From Streptomyces sp. Act143 (GTDB lineage Bacteria; Actinomycetota; Actinomycetes; Streptomycetales; Streptomycetaceae): a stretch of 64,000 bases of DNA. Positions 45,627 to 54,210 of this stretch are shown one piece after another (within the stretch, counting starts at the first letter, position 1; each line of letters begins with the position of its first letter). The translations under genes were made by a program, and so were the position numbers. The DNA is taken from the NCBI RefSeq assembly GCF_003143935.1, contig NZ_QFRX01000001.1, positions 1,560,071 to 1,624,070 of the forward strand. Reading direction: 5' to 3'. The notes beneath the pieces are model-generated. The model made no database searches. It was not told where the DNA came from and saw only the letters and a list, made by a program, of their open reading frames with translations.

Positions 45627-46844
45627 ATGACCGAGGAAACCACCACGCTCACCGGCCCGCCCGTACGGGACTGGCCCGCCCTCGACCTGGCCGGGACGGA
45701 GTTCGACCCGGTGCTCGCGGAGCTGATGCGGGAGGGGCCGCTGACCCGGATCCGGCTGCCGTTCGGGGAGGGGTGGGCGTGGCTGGCCACCCGCTACGAG
45801 GACGTCAGGTCGATCACCAACGACCCGCGGTTCAGTCGTGCCGCGGGGGTCGACCGTCAGGTCACCCGGCTCGCCCCGCACTTCGCACCGCGGCCGGGCT
45901 CCCTCGCCTGGGCCGACCAGCCCGATCACAACCGGTTGCGCAAGGCCGTGGCCGGGGCGTTCACGGTGAGCGCGATGAAGCGGCTGCGGCCCCGGGCGCA
46001 GGAGCTGCTCGATCCGCTGGTGGCGGGTGTCGTACGGGACGGTCCGCCGGCCGATCTCGTCGAGCGGGTCCTCGAACCCTTCCCGGTCGCCCTGATCTCC
46101 GAGATCATGGGGGTGCCCGCCGCCGACCAGCCCCGGATGCACGCCTGGGCGGCGCAGATCGTCTCCACCAAGGGCGGGGCCGAGGCCTCCGCGGAGGCCA
46201 AGAAGGGCATGTTCGGCTGGATCGCGGACACCGTCCGGGCCCGCGCCGACAGCACCGGCGACGACGTGTACTCGCTGATCGGCGCGGCCCTGCGGCGCGG
46301 TGAGATCAGCGCGGAGGAGGCGGTCGGACTGGCCGCGCCCCTGCAGATCGGCGGCGAAGCCGTCACCCACAACTGCGGCCAGACGCTGTTCCTGCTGCTG
46401 ACGCGCCCCGAGCTGATGGAGCGGATGCGGCACCAGCCCGAGGCCCGGGCGAACGCCCTGGACGAACTGCTGCGCCACGTCCCGCACCGCACCGCGGTCG
46501 GGCTCGCCCGCATCGCCCTGGAGGACGTCGAGCTGGGCGGGCAGCGCATCCGCGCGGGCGATCCGGTGTACGTGTCCTACCTCGCCGCCAACCGTGATCC
46601 GGACGTCTTCCCCGACCCGGACCGCATCGACCTCGACCGGGACCCCAACCCGCACCTGTCCTTCGGCAACGGCCCGCACTACTGCACGGGCGCGGTCCTC
46701 GCGCGGCTCCAGATCGAGCTGATGGTCGGCACGCTCCTCGACCGGCTGCCGGGGCTGCGGCTCGCGGTCCCGGCCGACCAGGTGGTCTGGCGCCGGAAGA
46801 CGATGATCCGCGGGCCGCAGTCCCTGCCCGTCACCTGGGACTGA
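45627..46844 (+). CDS. Cytochrome P450
   Basis: 405 residues. Haem loop FGNGPHYCTG (Cys353), K-helix E-L-L-R, and WATRYEDVRSITNDPRFSRAAG are standard. In the I helix the usual A/G-G-x-D/E-x-T reads G-G-E-A-V-T: Thr247 is kept, but the acidic residue before it is Ala245 with a Glu shifted one place earlier (244). That may change oxygen activation. ATG at 45627 follows GGTGGGGGG; a GTG at 45612 is the alternative. No ferredoxin or reductase next to it and no biosynthetic cluster around. Stop overlaps the convergent 163-aa gene by 14 nt. Confidence 0.92.
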   Translation: MTEETTTLTGPPVRDWPALDLAGTEFDPVLAELMREGPLTRIRLPFGEGWAWLATRYEDVRSITNDPRFSRAAGVDRQVTRLAPHFAPRPGSLAWADQPDHNRLRKAVAGAFTVSAMKRLRPRAQELLDPLVAGVVRDGPPADLVERVLEPFPVALISEIMGVPAADQPRMHAWAAQIVSTKGGAEASAEAKKGMFGWIADTVRARADSTGDDVYSLIGAALRRGEISAEEAVGLAAPLQIGGEAVTHNCGQTLFLLLTRPELMERMRHQPEARANALDELLRHVPHRTAVGLARIALEDVELGGQRIRAGDPVYVSYLAANRDPDVFPDPDRIDLDRDPNPHLSFGNGPHYCTGAVLARLQIELMVGTLLDRLPGLRLAVPADQVVWRRKTMIRGPQSLPVTWD

Positions 46845-47322
46845 GCCGAACGGTCAGCCAGTCGGTGACGATCGCCTCGCTGCCGGTCCGCAGTCGCAGT
46901 GCGAAGGGACCGGCGGGGGGCTCGCCGTAGGTGAAGCGCCCCATGTCGTCGGTGGTCAGCGGGGCGCCCGTCTGCGGACCGCTGAGCACCTCGACCAGCG
47001 CCTGCTGGGGCGGCAGCACCTGCCCCATCAGCCCCTCCCCGGTGACCTCCACGTCCACGGTGACCTCGCCCGCGCGGAAGGTCAGCATCCGCGGCACGTC
47101 CGTGGCTCCCCTGACGGGGATGGCGTCCACCACCGAGTCGAAGGTCAGCTCGGCGATCCGGGCGTCGAGGTCGTGCAGGGCATAGGCCTCCACGGCGATC
47201 TGCCGCAGCTGGGCCGGCACCGGGTCGAGGATGCCGGCCGCCCTGCGGAGCTCCTCCTCCAGCAGATCCGCGTCGGCGTCCTGACCGCCGTAGGCCTCGT
47301 CGAACGTCTCGTCGTCGTTCAT
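46831..47322 (-). CDS. 163-aa partner protein of the sigma-factor operon
   Basis: Acidic N-terminus (MNDDETFDEAYGGQDADADL), then LRRAAGILDPVPAQLRQIAVEAYALHDLDARIAELTFDS, a motif I have seen next to several actinobacterial sigma factors, and a beta-rich C-terminal half (80-163) reading like a carboxypeptidase-regulatory/Ig-type domain (GRFTYGEPPAGPFALRL). No membrane helix. ATG at 47322 starts 8 nt after the sigma-factor stop, with GAGGGACGAG upstream, so it is the third gene of the subtilase-sigma-partner operon. An anti-sigma or adaptor role is inferred from position only. Confidence 0.8.
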   Translation of the reverse strand: MNDDETFDEAYGGQDADADLLEEELRRAAGILDPVPAQLRQIAVEAYALHDLDARIAELTFDSVVDAIPVRGATDVPRMLTFRAGEVTVDVEVTGEGLMGQVLPPQQALVEVLSGPQTGAPLTTDDMGRFTYGEPPAGPFALRLRTGSEAIVTDWLTVRLSPR

Positions 47323-47330
47323 CTCGTCCC

Positions 47331-47969
47331 TCACACCGCCCCCCGCGCTTCGAGCCGGGCCCGCAGCCGGCGCAGACAGCGCTGACGCAGCGGTCCGATG
47401 CTGCCCACGGCGATGCCCAGCGCGGCGGACACCTCCTGGTAACTGGGCGGCGGCGAGGCCATCAGGATGCGCAGCAACTGCCTGCACCGCTCGCCGAGTT
47501 CCTCGAACTCCTGCCACAGGTGCCGGATGCGTTCGCTCTCCGCGGCCGCCTCCTCGGAGTCGAGGAAGGTCTGCTCCGGCGTGCGGTCCTCGCTGACCCG
47601 GTCGAGCAGCTGCGGATCGTCGGTGGGGGTCAGTCGCCTCAAGCTCTTGAGGACCTTCAGGCACTCGTGCCGTGCGGTGCTGGCCAGCCACGAGCCCGCC
47701 TTCTGCGGTTCCCGGATCCGGCCGAGGTGCTGGGCGAATCGGAACCACACCGTCTGGTACACCTCGTGCGCGTCGGCGTCGCTCAGCCGGTGCGCCCGCA
47801 CGACGGACCACACCAGTGGGCTCAGCCCTTCCACGAGCGCCTTCCAGGCCGCCGCGTCGCCGTCGACGGCGGACTGGACCAGCGCGCCGACATCTGCTCG
47901 GTCCACGGCCCCACCCCTCGTGTACGGCAAGTCATCGTACGCCGTGGAGGGGGCGAGTTCGGCCCTCAT
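47331..47969 (-). CDS. Sigma-70 family (ECF-like) RNA polymerase sigma factor
   Basis: 212 residues: region 2 at about 30-105 (WKALVEGLSPLVWSVVRAHRLSDADAHEVYQTVWFRFAQHL, GSWLASTARHECLKVLK) and region 4 at about 140-205 (LGERCRQLLRILMASPPPSYQEVSAALGIAVGSIGPLRQRCLRRLRARL). No regions 1 or 3. ATG at 47969 overlaps the subtilase stop (ATGA), fixing the start by coupling. With the proteases on both sides it probably drives the island in response to a signal, with the 163-aa partner restraining it. Confidence 0.93.
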   Translation of the reverse strand: MRAELAPSTAYDDLPYTRGGAVDRADVGALVQSAVDGDAAAWKALVEGLSPLVWSVVRAHRLSDADAHEVYQTVWFRFAQHLGRIREPQKAGSWLASTARHECLKVLKSLRRLTPTDDPQLLDRVSEDRTPEQTFLDSEEAAAESERIRHLWQEFEELGERCRQLLRILMASPPPSYQEVSAALGIAVGSIGPLRQRCLRRLRARLEARGAV

Positions 47970-49396
47970 GCCCCAGGAGAGAGCTGTACGACCGTCCCCT
48001 GACGCCAGGTGGGCGGTATGAGCGCCGGGACGTGCGCCCCGCGTACTTCCGCGAACTCGGTGTTGGCCGCGAGCAGTTGCCGGCCCGCGGCGCGCGGGTC
48101 GGTCTCCTTGTGGGCGGTCATGTGGGCGGCGACCAGCCCGGCGGCGGCCGGGGTGGCGAAGGAGGTGCCGCTCCAGTGCGCGTACCCGTCGAACATCACC
48201 TGGTCGGGCTTGGGGGTGCCGCCGTCGTCGCTCAACACGCCGTTGTGACGCGGGTGTTGGCAGGTGCAGAGGTAGGTGAAGTTGAAGCGGCAGGCGTCGT
48301 AGGTGGAGTGCTGGTACACGTACGGCACGGGGGCGTCGAAGCCGGTGAGAGTGCTGGTGAGGCGCTCGCCGGGGGCGTAGGCGTCGACCCAGGAGCCGTG
48401 GTTGCTGAAGCAGGCGCCGTGGTCGCCGTCGGTGCGCAGGGCGCCGATCGACAGGACGCTGTCCGCGTAGTCGGGCAGGGCGGCGTAGGCGGCGGGCCAG
48501 AAGGGCGTCGCGCTGGCGTTGTTGCCGGCCGCGGCGACCAGCAGGGTGTGCTGCTGCCGCAGTTCCTGCATGAAGGCGTCCAGGCCGAGCAGGCCGTCGG
48601 TGCTGCCGTTGGAGGTGCCGGCGGAGAGGCTGATGATGTCGGGCCAGCCGTCCCGGTCGACGGCGGCGAACAGGGCGTCGCCGAAGTCGGATTCGAGGAT
48701 CGCGCCGGCGTCGTTGAGGGTGTTGCGCACGGTGATGTTCGTGTTGGGGGCGACGGACGCGAGGATGCCCGCGATGAACGTGCCGTGACCGACGTAGATC
48801 TTGAGGTTGCCCTGGTCGTCGGTCTCGGTGCCGTGCGGGTCGCCCTGGACGTGCGCGAGCAGCGGGACCAGGGTGTGGTCGTGGGTGAGGCCGTTGTCGA
48901 TGACCAGGACACGGACGGCGGTGTCCTGGTCGTACCCGGCCTCCGCGGGGGCCGGGTTGGTGCCGCCGGTGAGCGGGGCGGGCACCGGCTCGTCGCCGGG
49001 GCAGGAGTTGACCGCGATGGACACCACGTGGTTGCGGCTGACCAGCCGGCGTCCGGCGCGGCCCTCCGGCTCCCGCATGGCGCGCAGGGCGTTCGCGACG
49101 GCCCGGTCGGCGCGGCGGTCGCCGTGGCCGGGGTCGCCGACCTGGATACGGGTGATGCCCGAGCGGTTGGTCTGCGGGCTCGCGCGGCGCACCTGGTCGC
49201 CGCTGAGGCCGGTCGCCGCGGTGAAGTGGTCGCGGACCGTGTTCTCGACGAGGGCCGCCTCCTCACCGTCCCGGGCGAGGACCACACCTTTCTCGTAGAT
49301 GAACTCGGCCGCGTCGTCCGGTCCCATCGCGAGGGGGACGTCGGGCATCGATCGCTGGATCTGCTCGAACTGCTCCGGGAATCGCTGAGGTGCCAT
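47966..49396 (-). CDS. Cytoplasmic S8 (subtilisin-like) serine peptidase
   Basis: 476 residues. Catalytic triad visible: Asp167 (VRVLVIDNG), His204 (YVGHGTFIAG), Ser412 (GTSFATPAAAG), with the oxyanion Asn292 (AAAGNN). There is no signal peptide; the 160-residue N-terminus is not a classical I9 propeptide. Between 355 and 395 an insert holds three Cys (CRFNFTYLCTC). ATG at 49396 is preferred because GGGAGG lies 8 nt upstream; a GTG at 49411 is possible. It leads an operon with the sigma factor and the 163-aa gene, and is divergent from the CHAT gene across a 28-bp inverted repeat. Confidence 0.92.
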   Translation of the reverse strand: MAPQRFPEQFEQIQRSMPDVPLAMGPDDAAEFIYEKGVVLARDGEEAALVENTVRDHFTAATGLSGDQVRRASPQTNRSGITRIQVGDPGHGDRRADRAVANALRAMREPEGRAGRRLVSRNHVVSIAVNSCPGDEPVPAPLTGGTNPAPAEAGYDQDTAVRVLVIDNGLTHDHTLVPLLAHVQGDPHGTETDDQGNLKIYVGHGTFIAGILASVAPNTNITVRNTLNDAGAILESDFGDALFAAVDRDGWPDIISLSAGTSNGSTDGLLGLDAFMQELRQQHTLLVAAAGNNASATPFWPAAYAALPDYADSVLSIGALRTDGDHGACFSNHGSWVDAYAPGERLTSTLTGFDAPVPYVYQHSTYDACRFNFTYLCTCQHPRHNGVLSDDGGTPKPDQVMFDGYAHWSGTSFATPAAAGLVAAHMTAHKETDPRAAGRQLLAANTEFAEVRGAHVPALIPPTWRQGTVVQLSPGA

Positions 49397-49437
49397 GGCG
49401 TGTCCTCCCACTTGAGCGGTGGTCGTCAGTCAGAGTC

Positions 49438-49465
49438 TCGGAGCCGCTGATTGATACAGCTCCGA
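49438..49465. promoter_or_regulatory. Inverted repeat shared by the subtilase and CHAT promoters
   Basis: TCGGAGC-N14-GCTCCGA, perfect 7-bp arms, in the 109-nt gap between the two divergent genes. Its centre is 55 nt from each start (49396 and 49506), suggesting one operator controlling both. Confidence 0.55.
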
Positions 49466-49505
49466 ACCGGTGTCGCACACGACCCGGAGCACTACCATCC
49501 GTGGA

Positions 49506-52112
49506 GTGACAGCGGGAAGCGACACGGTTCTCGAACTGCTGCCCATGGTGTTCGCCGCGCCCCGGCAGGCGCTGGCGAGGGCAGAGGAAGTAATCGGCTC
49601 CGATCCCTCACCGCTGCATGCCTCCGTGGCCCATCAGGTGATCGGCATCTGGCAGCGCGACTGGGGCGACATGAAGCTCGCGCTGCACCATCTGCGCCGC
49701 GCCCGCGATCTCGCCGTGCGCGCCGAGTCGGCCGACCGGGAGGCGGATGTCCTGGCCGCGCTCGGCGTGGCGCTGGTGACCGCGGGGCGTACCCGGCAGG
49801 GCCTGGACGCGCTGGAGCGCGGGGTCTCGGTGAGCAGTGGGCACACCCGCGCGCGCGTGCTCTTCCGGCGGGCCTACGCCTCCTGGGTGCTCGGCCGGCA
49901 CCGGGAGGCCCTGGAGGACGTGCGCCGGGCGATTCCCGTGCTGCGGCAGATGGACGACGTGATCTGGACGGCGCGGGCGCTGACGCTGCGCGCGACCGTG
50001 CACCTGGCGGTCGGTGCGGTGGAGCGGGCCGAGGCCGACTTCGCGGCGGCGGAGACGCTGTTCGACACCACGGGCCAGGAGCACGACAAGGCGGACGGGG
50101 TGGAGAGCCGGGGGCTCGCCGCGTTCCGGTCCGGTGACGTCCCGGCCGCGCTGCGGCTGTTCGACGAGGCCGGGGAGCGGTACGCCAAGCTCGGCACGCC
50201 GTCGTTCATGCTCTACATCCGGCGCTGCGAGGTGCTGATGGCGGCCGGGCTCGCGCCGGAGGCGCTGGCGGAGGCGGACGCGGCGATCGCCGTGCTCGAC
50301 GGGATCGGCGGGCAGTCCACCCTCAAGGCCGAGTTGCTGCTGGCCGCGGCGCGGGCGGCCCGGCGGACGGGTGATCCGCACACCGCGATCGCGCGCGCGG
50401 CACTCGCGGTGCGGCTGTTCGCCGCGCAGCGGCGGCCCTGGTGGGAGGCGCACGCCCGGCTGGTGCTGGTCGAGGCGCGGCTCGCGGCGGGACGCGGGTC
50501 GGGGCGGCTGGTGGCCGACGCGGCCGAGGTCGCCGAGCGGCTGGCCGGGTTCGGCGCGCCGGCCGCGCCGGAGGCCTCGCTGCTGGCGGGGCGGATCGCG
50601 CTGGGCCTTGGCTGGACGGCGGACGCCGAGCGGCATCTGGCCGTGGCCGCCCGCAGCCGGCGCAGCGGTCCTCCGCTGGCGCGGATGACGGGCTGGGCGG
50701 CGCAGGCGCTGCGGGCCCGGGCCGCCGGGTCGCAGCGGGGCGTGCTGGAGGCGTGCCGACGTGGTCTGGACGTGCTCGACGACCATCGGATGACGCTGGG
50801 GGCCTCGGAGTTGCGCGCCCGGGCCACCGAACAGGGTGCGGAACTGGCCGCGTTGGCGCAGCGGGCGAGTCTGGACTCCGGCAGCCCGCGCCGGTTGCTG
50901 GTGTGGAGCGAGCGCTGGCGGGCGACCGCGCTGGCGGCGCCGCCGACCCGTCCGCCCGCCGATCCGGCGCTGCTGGGCGATCTGACGGCGTTCCGGGAGA
51001 TCGCGGCCCGCGCGGAGGCGGCCCGCATGGAGGGCCGTCCCCTGCCGGTCCTGGAGCGTGAACAGCGGCGTCTGGAGCGGGAGATCCGCGCCCGGACCCT
51101 GCACATCCGCGGGGACGCGCCCGGTATCGGCAGCCGCTTCGACCCGGGCGGGCTGCTGGAGCGGCTCGGGGACGACGTCCTGCTGGTCGAACTCGCCGTG
51201 CTAGACGGGCGGGTTCAGGTGCTGTTGTGCGGGCAGGGGCGGGTGCGGCGGTTCGAGGCGGGGCTGCTCGCGGCGGCGGAGACCGAGGCGGAGCATGTGC
51301 AGGCCGGGCTGCGGCGGCTGGCCCATCCCGGGGCGGAGGCACGTCTTCCGGTGGTGGAGGCCATGGGCCGCCGTCTGGAGGAGCTGCTGCTCGGCCCGGC
51401 GGCGGCGCAGCTGGGCTCCGGTCCGGTCGTGGTGGTGCCGCCGGGGCGTCTGCACCGGGTGCCGTGGGCGCTGCTGCCGTCGCTGCGGGAGCGGGTGCTC
51501 AGCGTGTCGCCGTCGGCGAGCAGCTGGCTGCGGGCCCGCGGGACCGAGCCGCCGCCGGGTGGACGCCATGTGCTGGTCCGGGGGCCGGGGTTGGCGACCG
51601 AGGGCGCCGAGGTACCCGAACTGGCGCGCCGGTACGGCGGGTCGACCGTGCTGGAGGAGGACGAGGCGCGGGTGCCGCGGGTGTTGGCGGAGCTCGACGG
51701 GGCCGCGCTGGCGCACATCGCCGCGCACGGCACCTTCCGGGCGGACAGTCCGCTGTTCTCGTCGTTGCGGATGGCCGACGGGCCGATCGTCGTGCACGAC
51801 TTCGAGCGGCTGGCCCGCAGCCCGTACCGGATCATCCTGTCCTGCTGCGACACCGCCCGGTTCGCGTCCGTCGGCGCGGACGAGCTGCTCGGTCTGGTCA
51901 CCGCGCTGCTGCCGCTCGGCACGGCGGGTGTGGTGGCGTGCACCGCGCCGGTCAACGACGCGGCGGTGGTGCCGCTGATGCTGGCGCTGCACAAGGCGTT
52001 GAGCAGCGGGCTGTCCCTGGCGGAGGCATTGCGCGACGCGCGGGCGGCGCTGCCGGGTGACGCCACGCACCAGGCGACGGGGTGGGCGTTCTCGGCGTTC
52101 GGCGCCGCGTGA
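49506..52112 (+). CDS. TPR-CHAT (caspase-like peptidase) protein
   Basis: 868 residues from GTG 49506 (GTG 49470 would add 12 and put the operator in its ribosome site). Residues 1-480 are TPR-like helical repeats (ALHHLRRARDLAVRAE, GLDALERGVSVSSGHTRARVLFRRAYASWVLGRHREALEDVRRA). The C-terminal 300 residues are a CHAT domain: His741 in HIAAHGTF and Cys781 in LSCCDTARFASVGADELLG form the caspase-type dyad, followed by the GLVTALLPLGTAGVVACTAPV strand-helix. CHAT-TPR proteins cut partner proteins in conflict and programmed-death systems. With the divergent subtilase and sigma factor it suggests a protease relay. Confidence 0.92.
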   Translation: MTAGSDTVLELLPMVFAAPRQALARAEEVIGSDPSPLHASVAHQVIGIWQRDWGDMKLALHHLRRARDLAVRAESADREADVLAALGVALVTAGRTRQGLDALERGVSVSSGHTRARVLFRRAYASWVLGRHREALEDVRRAIPVLRQMDDVIWTARALTLRATVHLAVGAVERAEADFAAAETLFDTTGQEHDKADGVESRGLAAFRSGDVPAALRLFDEAGERYAKLGTPSFMLYIRRCEVLMAAGLAPEALAEADAAIAVLDGIGGQSTLKAELLLAAARAARRTGDPHTAIARAALAVRLFAAQRRPWWEAHARLVLVEARLAAGRGSGRLVADAAEVAERLAGFGAPAAPEASLLAGRIALGLGWTADAERHLAVAARSRRSGPPLARMTGWAAQALRARAAGSQRGVLEACRRGLDVLDDHRMTLGASELRARATEQGAELAALAQRASLDSGSPRRLLVWSERWRATALAAPPTRPPADPALLGDLTAFREIAARAEAARMEGRPLPVLEREQRRLEREIRARTLHIRGDAPGIGSRFDPGGLLERLGDDVLLVELAVLDGRVQVLLCGQGRVRRFEAGLLAAAETEAEHVQAGLRRLAHPGAEARLPVVEAMGRRLEELLLGPAAAQLGSGPVVVVPPGRLHRVPWALLPSLRERVLSVSPSASSWLRARGTEPPPGGRHVLVRGPGLATEGAEVPELARRYGGSTVLEEDEARVPRVLAELDGAALAHIAAHGTFRADSPLFSSLRMADGPIVVHDFERLARSPYRIILSCCDTARFASVGADELLGLVTALLPLGTAGVVACTAPVNDAAVVPLMLALHKALSSGLSLAEALRDARAALPGDATHQATGWAFSAFGAA

Positions 52113-52140
52113 GAGCCGCTGTGGCGGGTGGGGCGGCGGC

Positions 52141-52169
52141 CTGACCCCTCCCCCGATCACGGGGGTCAG
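52141..52169. terminator. Hairpin terminator between convergent CHAT and LuxR genes
   Basis: CTGACCCC...GGGGTCAG with an inner CCCCCG-ATCA-CGGGGG stem; lies 28 nt after the CHAT stop and 21 nt before the end of the LuxR gene, so it can serve both. Confidence 0.75.
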
Positions 52170-52190
52170 ACCGCCGGTCGGTGGGCCGGC

Positions 52191-54113
52191 TCAGGCCGGC
52201 TGTGCGGCGGGCAGTTCCACCAGCCACGGCAGCGCGCCGCGGTCGCTGGCGCCGAGGCGGGCGTACGCGCTGTAGAGGTGGTTGCCGACGGTGCGGATCG
52301 ACAGCGTCAGCTTCTCCGCGATCTGCCGGTTGCTGAGTCCGGCGGCGGCGAGCGTGACGATCTGCCGCTGGCGGGCGGTGAGTTCGCCGAGGACCAGCCC
52401 GGACAGGGCCGGGGTGCGGGCGCCCTGGCAGCGGCGGGCGAGGGCGACGGCACGGGTGCGCGAGGTCCGGGCGGCACGCGGGTCGCGGTGGGCGCGGACC
52501 GCCTGCGCATGTGCCTCGGCGGCGAACAGCAGGAACCCGCGCTCCTCCAGCCGCTCGGCCGCCCGGTCCAGCGCGGGGCCGTCGTTGCGGGCGAGGGCGT
52601 CGGCGTGCTGCGCGAACACGTCGTCACCGGGCAGCCGCCGACTCGCCCGCCCGGGCGACCCCAGCCGTACGGCGTCGTAGGCACCGTCGCCGACGGCGGC
52701 CAGCGCGGCGTCAAGGTCCCCGCGCGCGGCGGCCAGCCAGACGGCGGCACGGGCGTCGGGGACGGTGCCGACGGCGGTGTGGGCGGGGTGGGCGTCGGCG
52801 TCAGGGTCACCGTCGAGGCGCGCCGCGCAGGAGTCGGCGTCGCTGCCGCCGTCCAGGCCGGTCTCCTCGCCGGAGCTTTTCGCGCGGGCGCTTGCTTCGC
52901 ATCCGGTCGGCTCGCCCGACTGCGCGGCTGCCAGGGCGAGTTCGGCACGGCAGGCCGGGTCGCCGGCCGTTTCCCGCAGTCCCTCCCTCGCCCAGGCCGC
53001 CGCCTCCCGCAGCTCTCCGCGCAGCCGTGCGAACCGCGCCCGTACGGCCGCGTACCGGGCCGGGACGGGCCGGCCTTCCGCCACCAGCCACTCCCCCACC
53101 GGCGCGTCCGTGGTCCGTACGTCGGCCCGCTCGATCCTGTCCGCCAGCGCCGCGGCCTCGGCGGCCAGCGCCGCCGCGCACTGCTCGGGCCGACGGGCCA
53201 GTCGCCTCGCCCGCAGCCGGCCGGCCGCGGCCCGCAGCACCGGGCCGTGCAGCGGGTGGGCGAGGCGTACGGCCCCGTCGTCGTCGACGCGCACCAGGCC
53301 GTCGGCTTCGAGGCGTTCGAGGGCGTCCAGGTCCAGGTCGTCCATCGCCAGCGGCAACGGCTCGGCGAACGCGAGGAGTTCGAGCGTCCCGCGGTCGGCG
53401 CCCTCCAGGACCCGTGCCGCCTGCTCCCGCACGGTCGCCGTCACCGGCACCGGCCCCCGCCATGCCCAGTCGTCCGTCCCGGGCAGCCGGGTGAGCAGCC
53501 CGCCCTCCCGGACCGCGCCGAGCAGATCGCGCAGCAGCCGCAGGTCTCCGCGGCACAGCCGGTGCAGCCGCTGGACGGTGAGCGGCTCCGGACCGCCGCC
53601 CACGCCGGCCGCGGCGAGCTGGGCCGTCTCCTCCTGCGGCAGCGGTTCCAGCACCAGGCGGGGCAGCAGCTCGCCGGTCCACAGCCGGGAGACGGCGGAG
53701 GGCACCGAGTCGCCGTCGGTGGCGACGACCAGCAGCCGGGTGCGGCCGTGCACGGCGAGCTGGTGGACGAGCGCGGCCGAGGCGTCGTCGAGCCACTGCG
53801 CGTCGTCGACCATCAGCAGCCGGACGGTGGAGAGGAGTTGGACCGCCCGGTGCAGGGACACCGCCTCGGGCAGCAGATGGGCGAAGGCGGCGAACGGGAT
53901 GTGACGGGTCTCCGGCGTCCCGGCGACCCTGGCGCAGTCGGTGCCGCGGACGGCCTCCGTCACGAGCCGGGTCTTGCCGCACCCCGCCGGACCGGTCACC
54001 ACGATGCCGTGGTGACCGGCCGACGACGACCGGCGGATCAGCTCGATCTCGTCCTCCCGGCCGGTGAACGGCCAGGGCAGCTCCAGGGTTTTCGCGTCCC
54101 GTTCGAAAGTCAT
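52191..54113 (-). CDS. LAL-type LuxR-family transcriptional regulator
   Basis: 640 residues, shorter than the usual 850-1000 of LAL regulators. AAA-type ATPase at the N-terminus with Walker A GPAGCGKT (41-48) and Walker B LLMVDDAQW (about 100), a helical middle, an Asp/Ala/Gly-rich low-complexity linker near 395-430, and a C-terminal LuxR HTH (LTARQRQIVTLAAAGLSNRQIAEKLTLS, about 570-635). ATG at 54113 fits the family start; a GTG at 54140 is possible. Divergent from the astacin-like protease, with GAGT/ACTC repeats between. Probably an activator sensing ATP and a ligand. Confidence 0.9.
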   Translation of the reverse strand: MTFERDAKTLELPWPFTGREDEIELIRRSSSAGHHGIVVTGPAGCGKTRLVTEAVRGTDCARVAGTPETRHIPFAAFAHLLPEAVSLHRAVQLLSTVRLLMVDDAQWLDDASAALVHQLAVHGRTRLLVVATDGDSVPSAVSRLWTGELLPRLVLEPLPQEETAQLAAAGVGGGPEPLTVQRLHRLCRGDLRLLRDLLGAVREGGLLTRLPGTDDWAWRGPVPVTATVREQAARVLEGADRGTLELLAFAEPLPLAMDDLDLDALERLEADGLVRVDDDGAVRLAHPLHGPVLRAAAGRLRARRLARRPEQCAAALAAEAAALADRIERADVRTTDAPVGEWLVAEGRPVPARYAAVRARFARLRGELREAAAWAREGLRETAGDPACRAELALAAAQSGEPTGCEASARAKSSGEETGLDGGSDADSCAARLDGDPDADAHPAHTAVGTVPDARAAVWLAAARGDLDAALAAVGDGAYDAVRLGSPGRASRRLPGDDVFAQHADALARNDGPALDRAAERLEERGFLLFAAEAHAQAVRAHRDPRAARTSRTRAVALARRCQGARTPALSGLVLGELTARQRQIVTLAAAGLSNRQIAEKLTLSIRTVGNHLYSAYARLGASDRGALPWLVELPAAQPA

Positions 54114-54130
54114 CACACCTACATGAGCGC

Positions 54131-54176
54131 GAGTACTCACGCTTGATACACAGGGACTTGAGTAGCCCTCGACTCA
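54131..54176. promoter_or_regulatory. GAGT/ACTC repeats in the LuxR/metalloprotease divergent promoter
   Basis: GAGTACTC (54131-54138) is a perfect palindrome, and TGAGT-N8-ACTCA (54159-54176) an inverted repeat with the same half site. Both lie in the 97-nt gap between starts. Confidence 0.4.
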
Positions 54177-54210
54177 GGCGTCCGCGGACGGCCGACGGCA
54201 CTCTTGGCGC

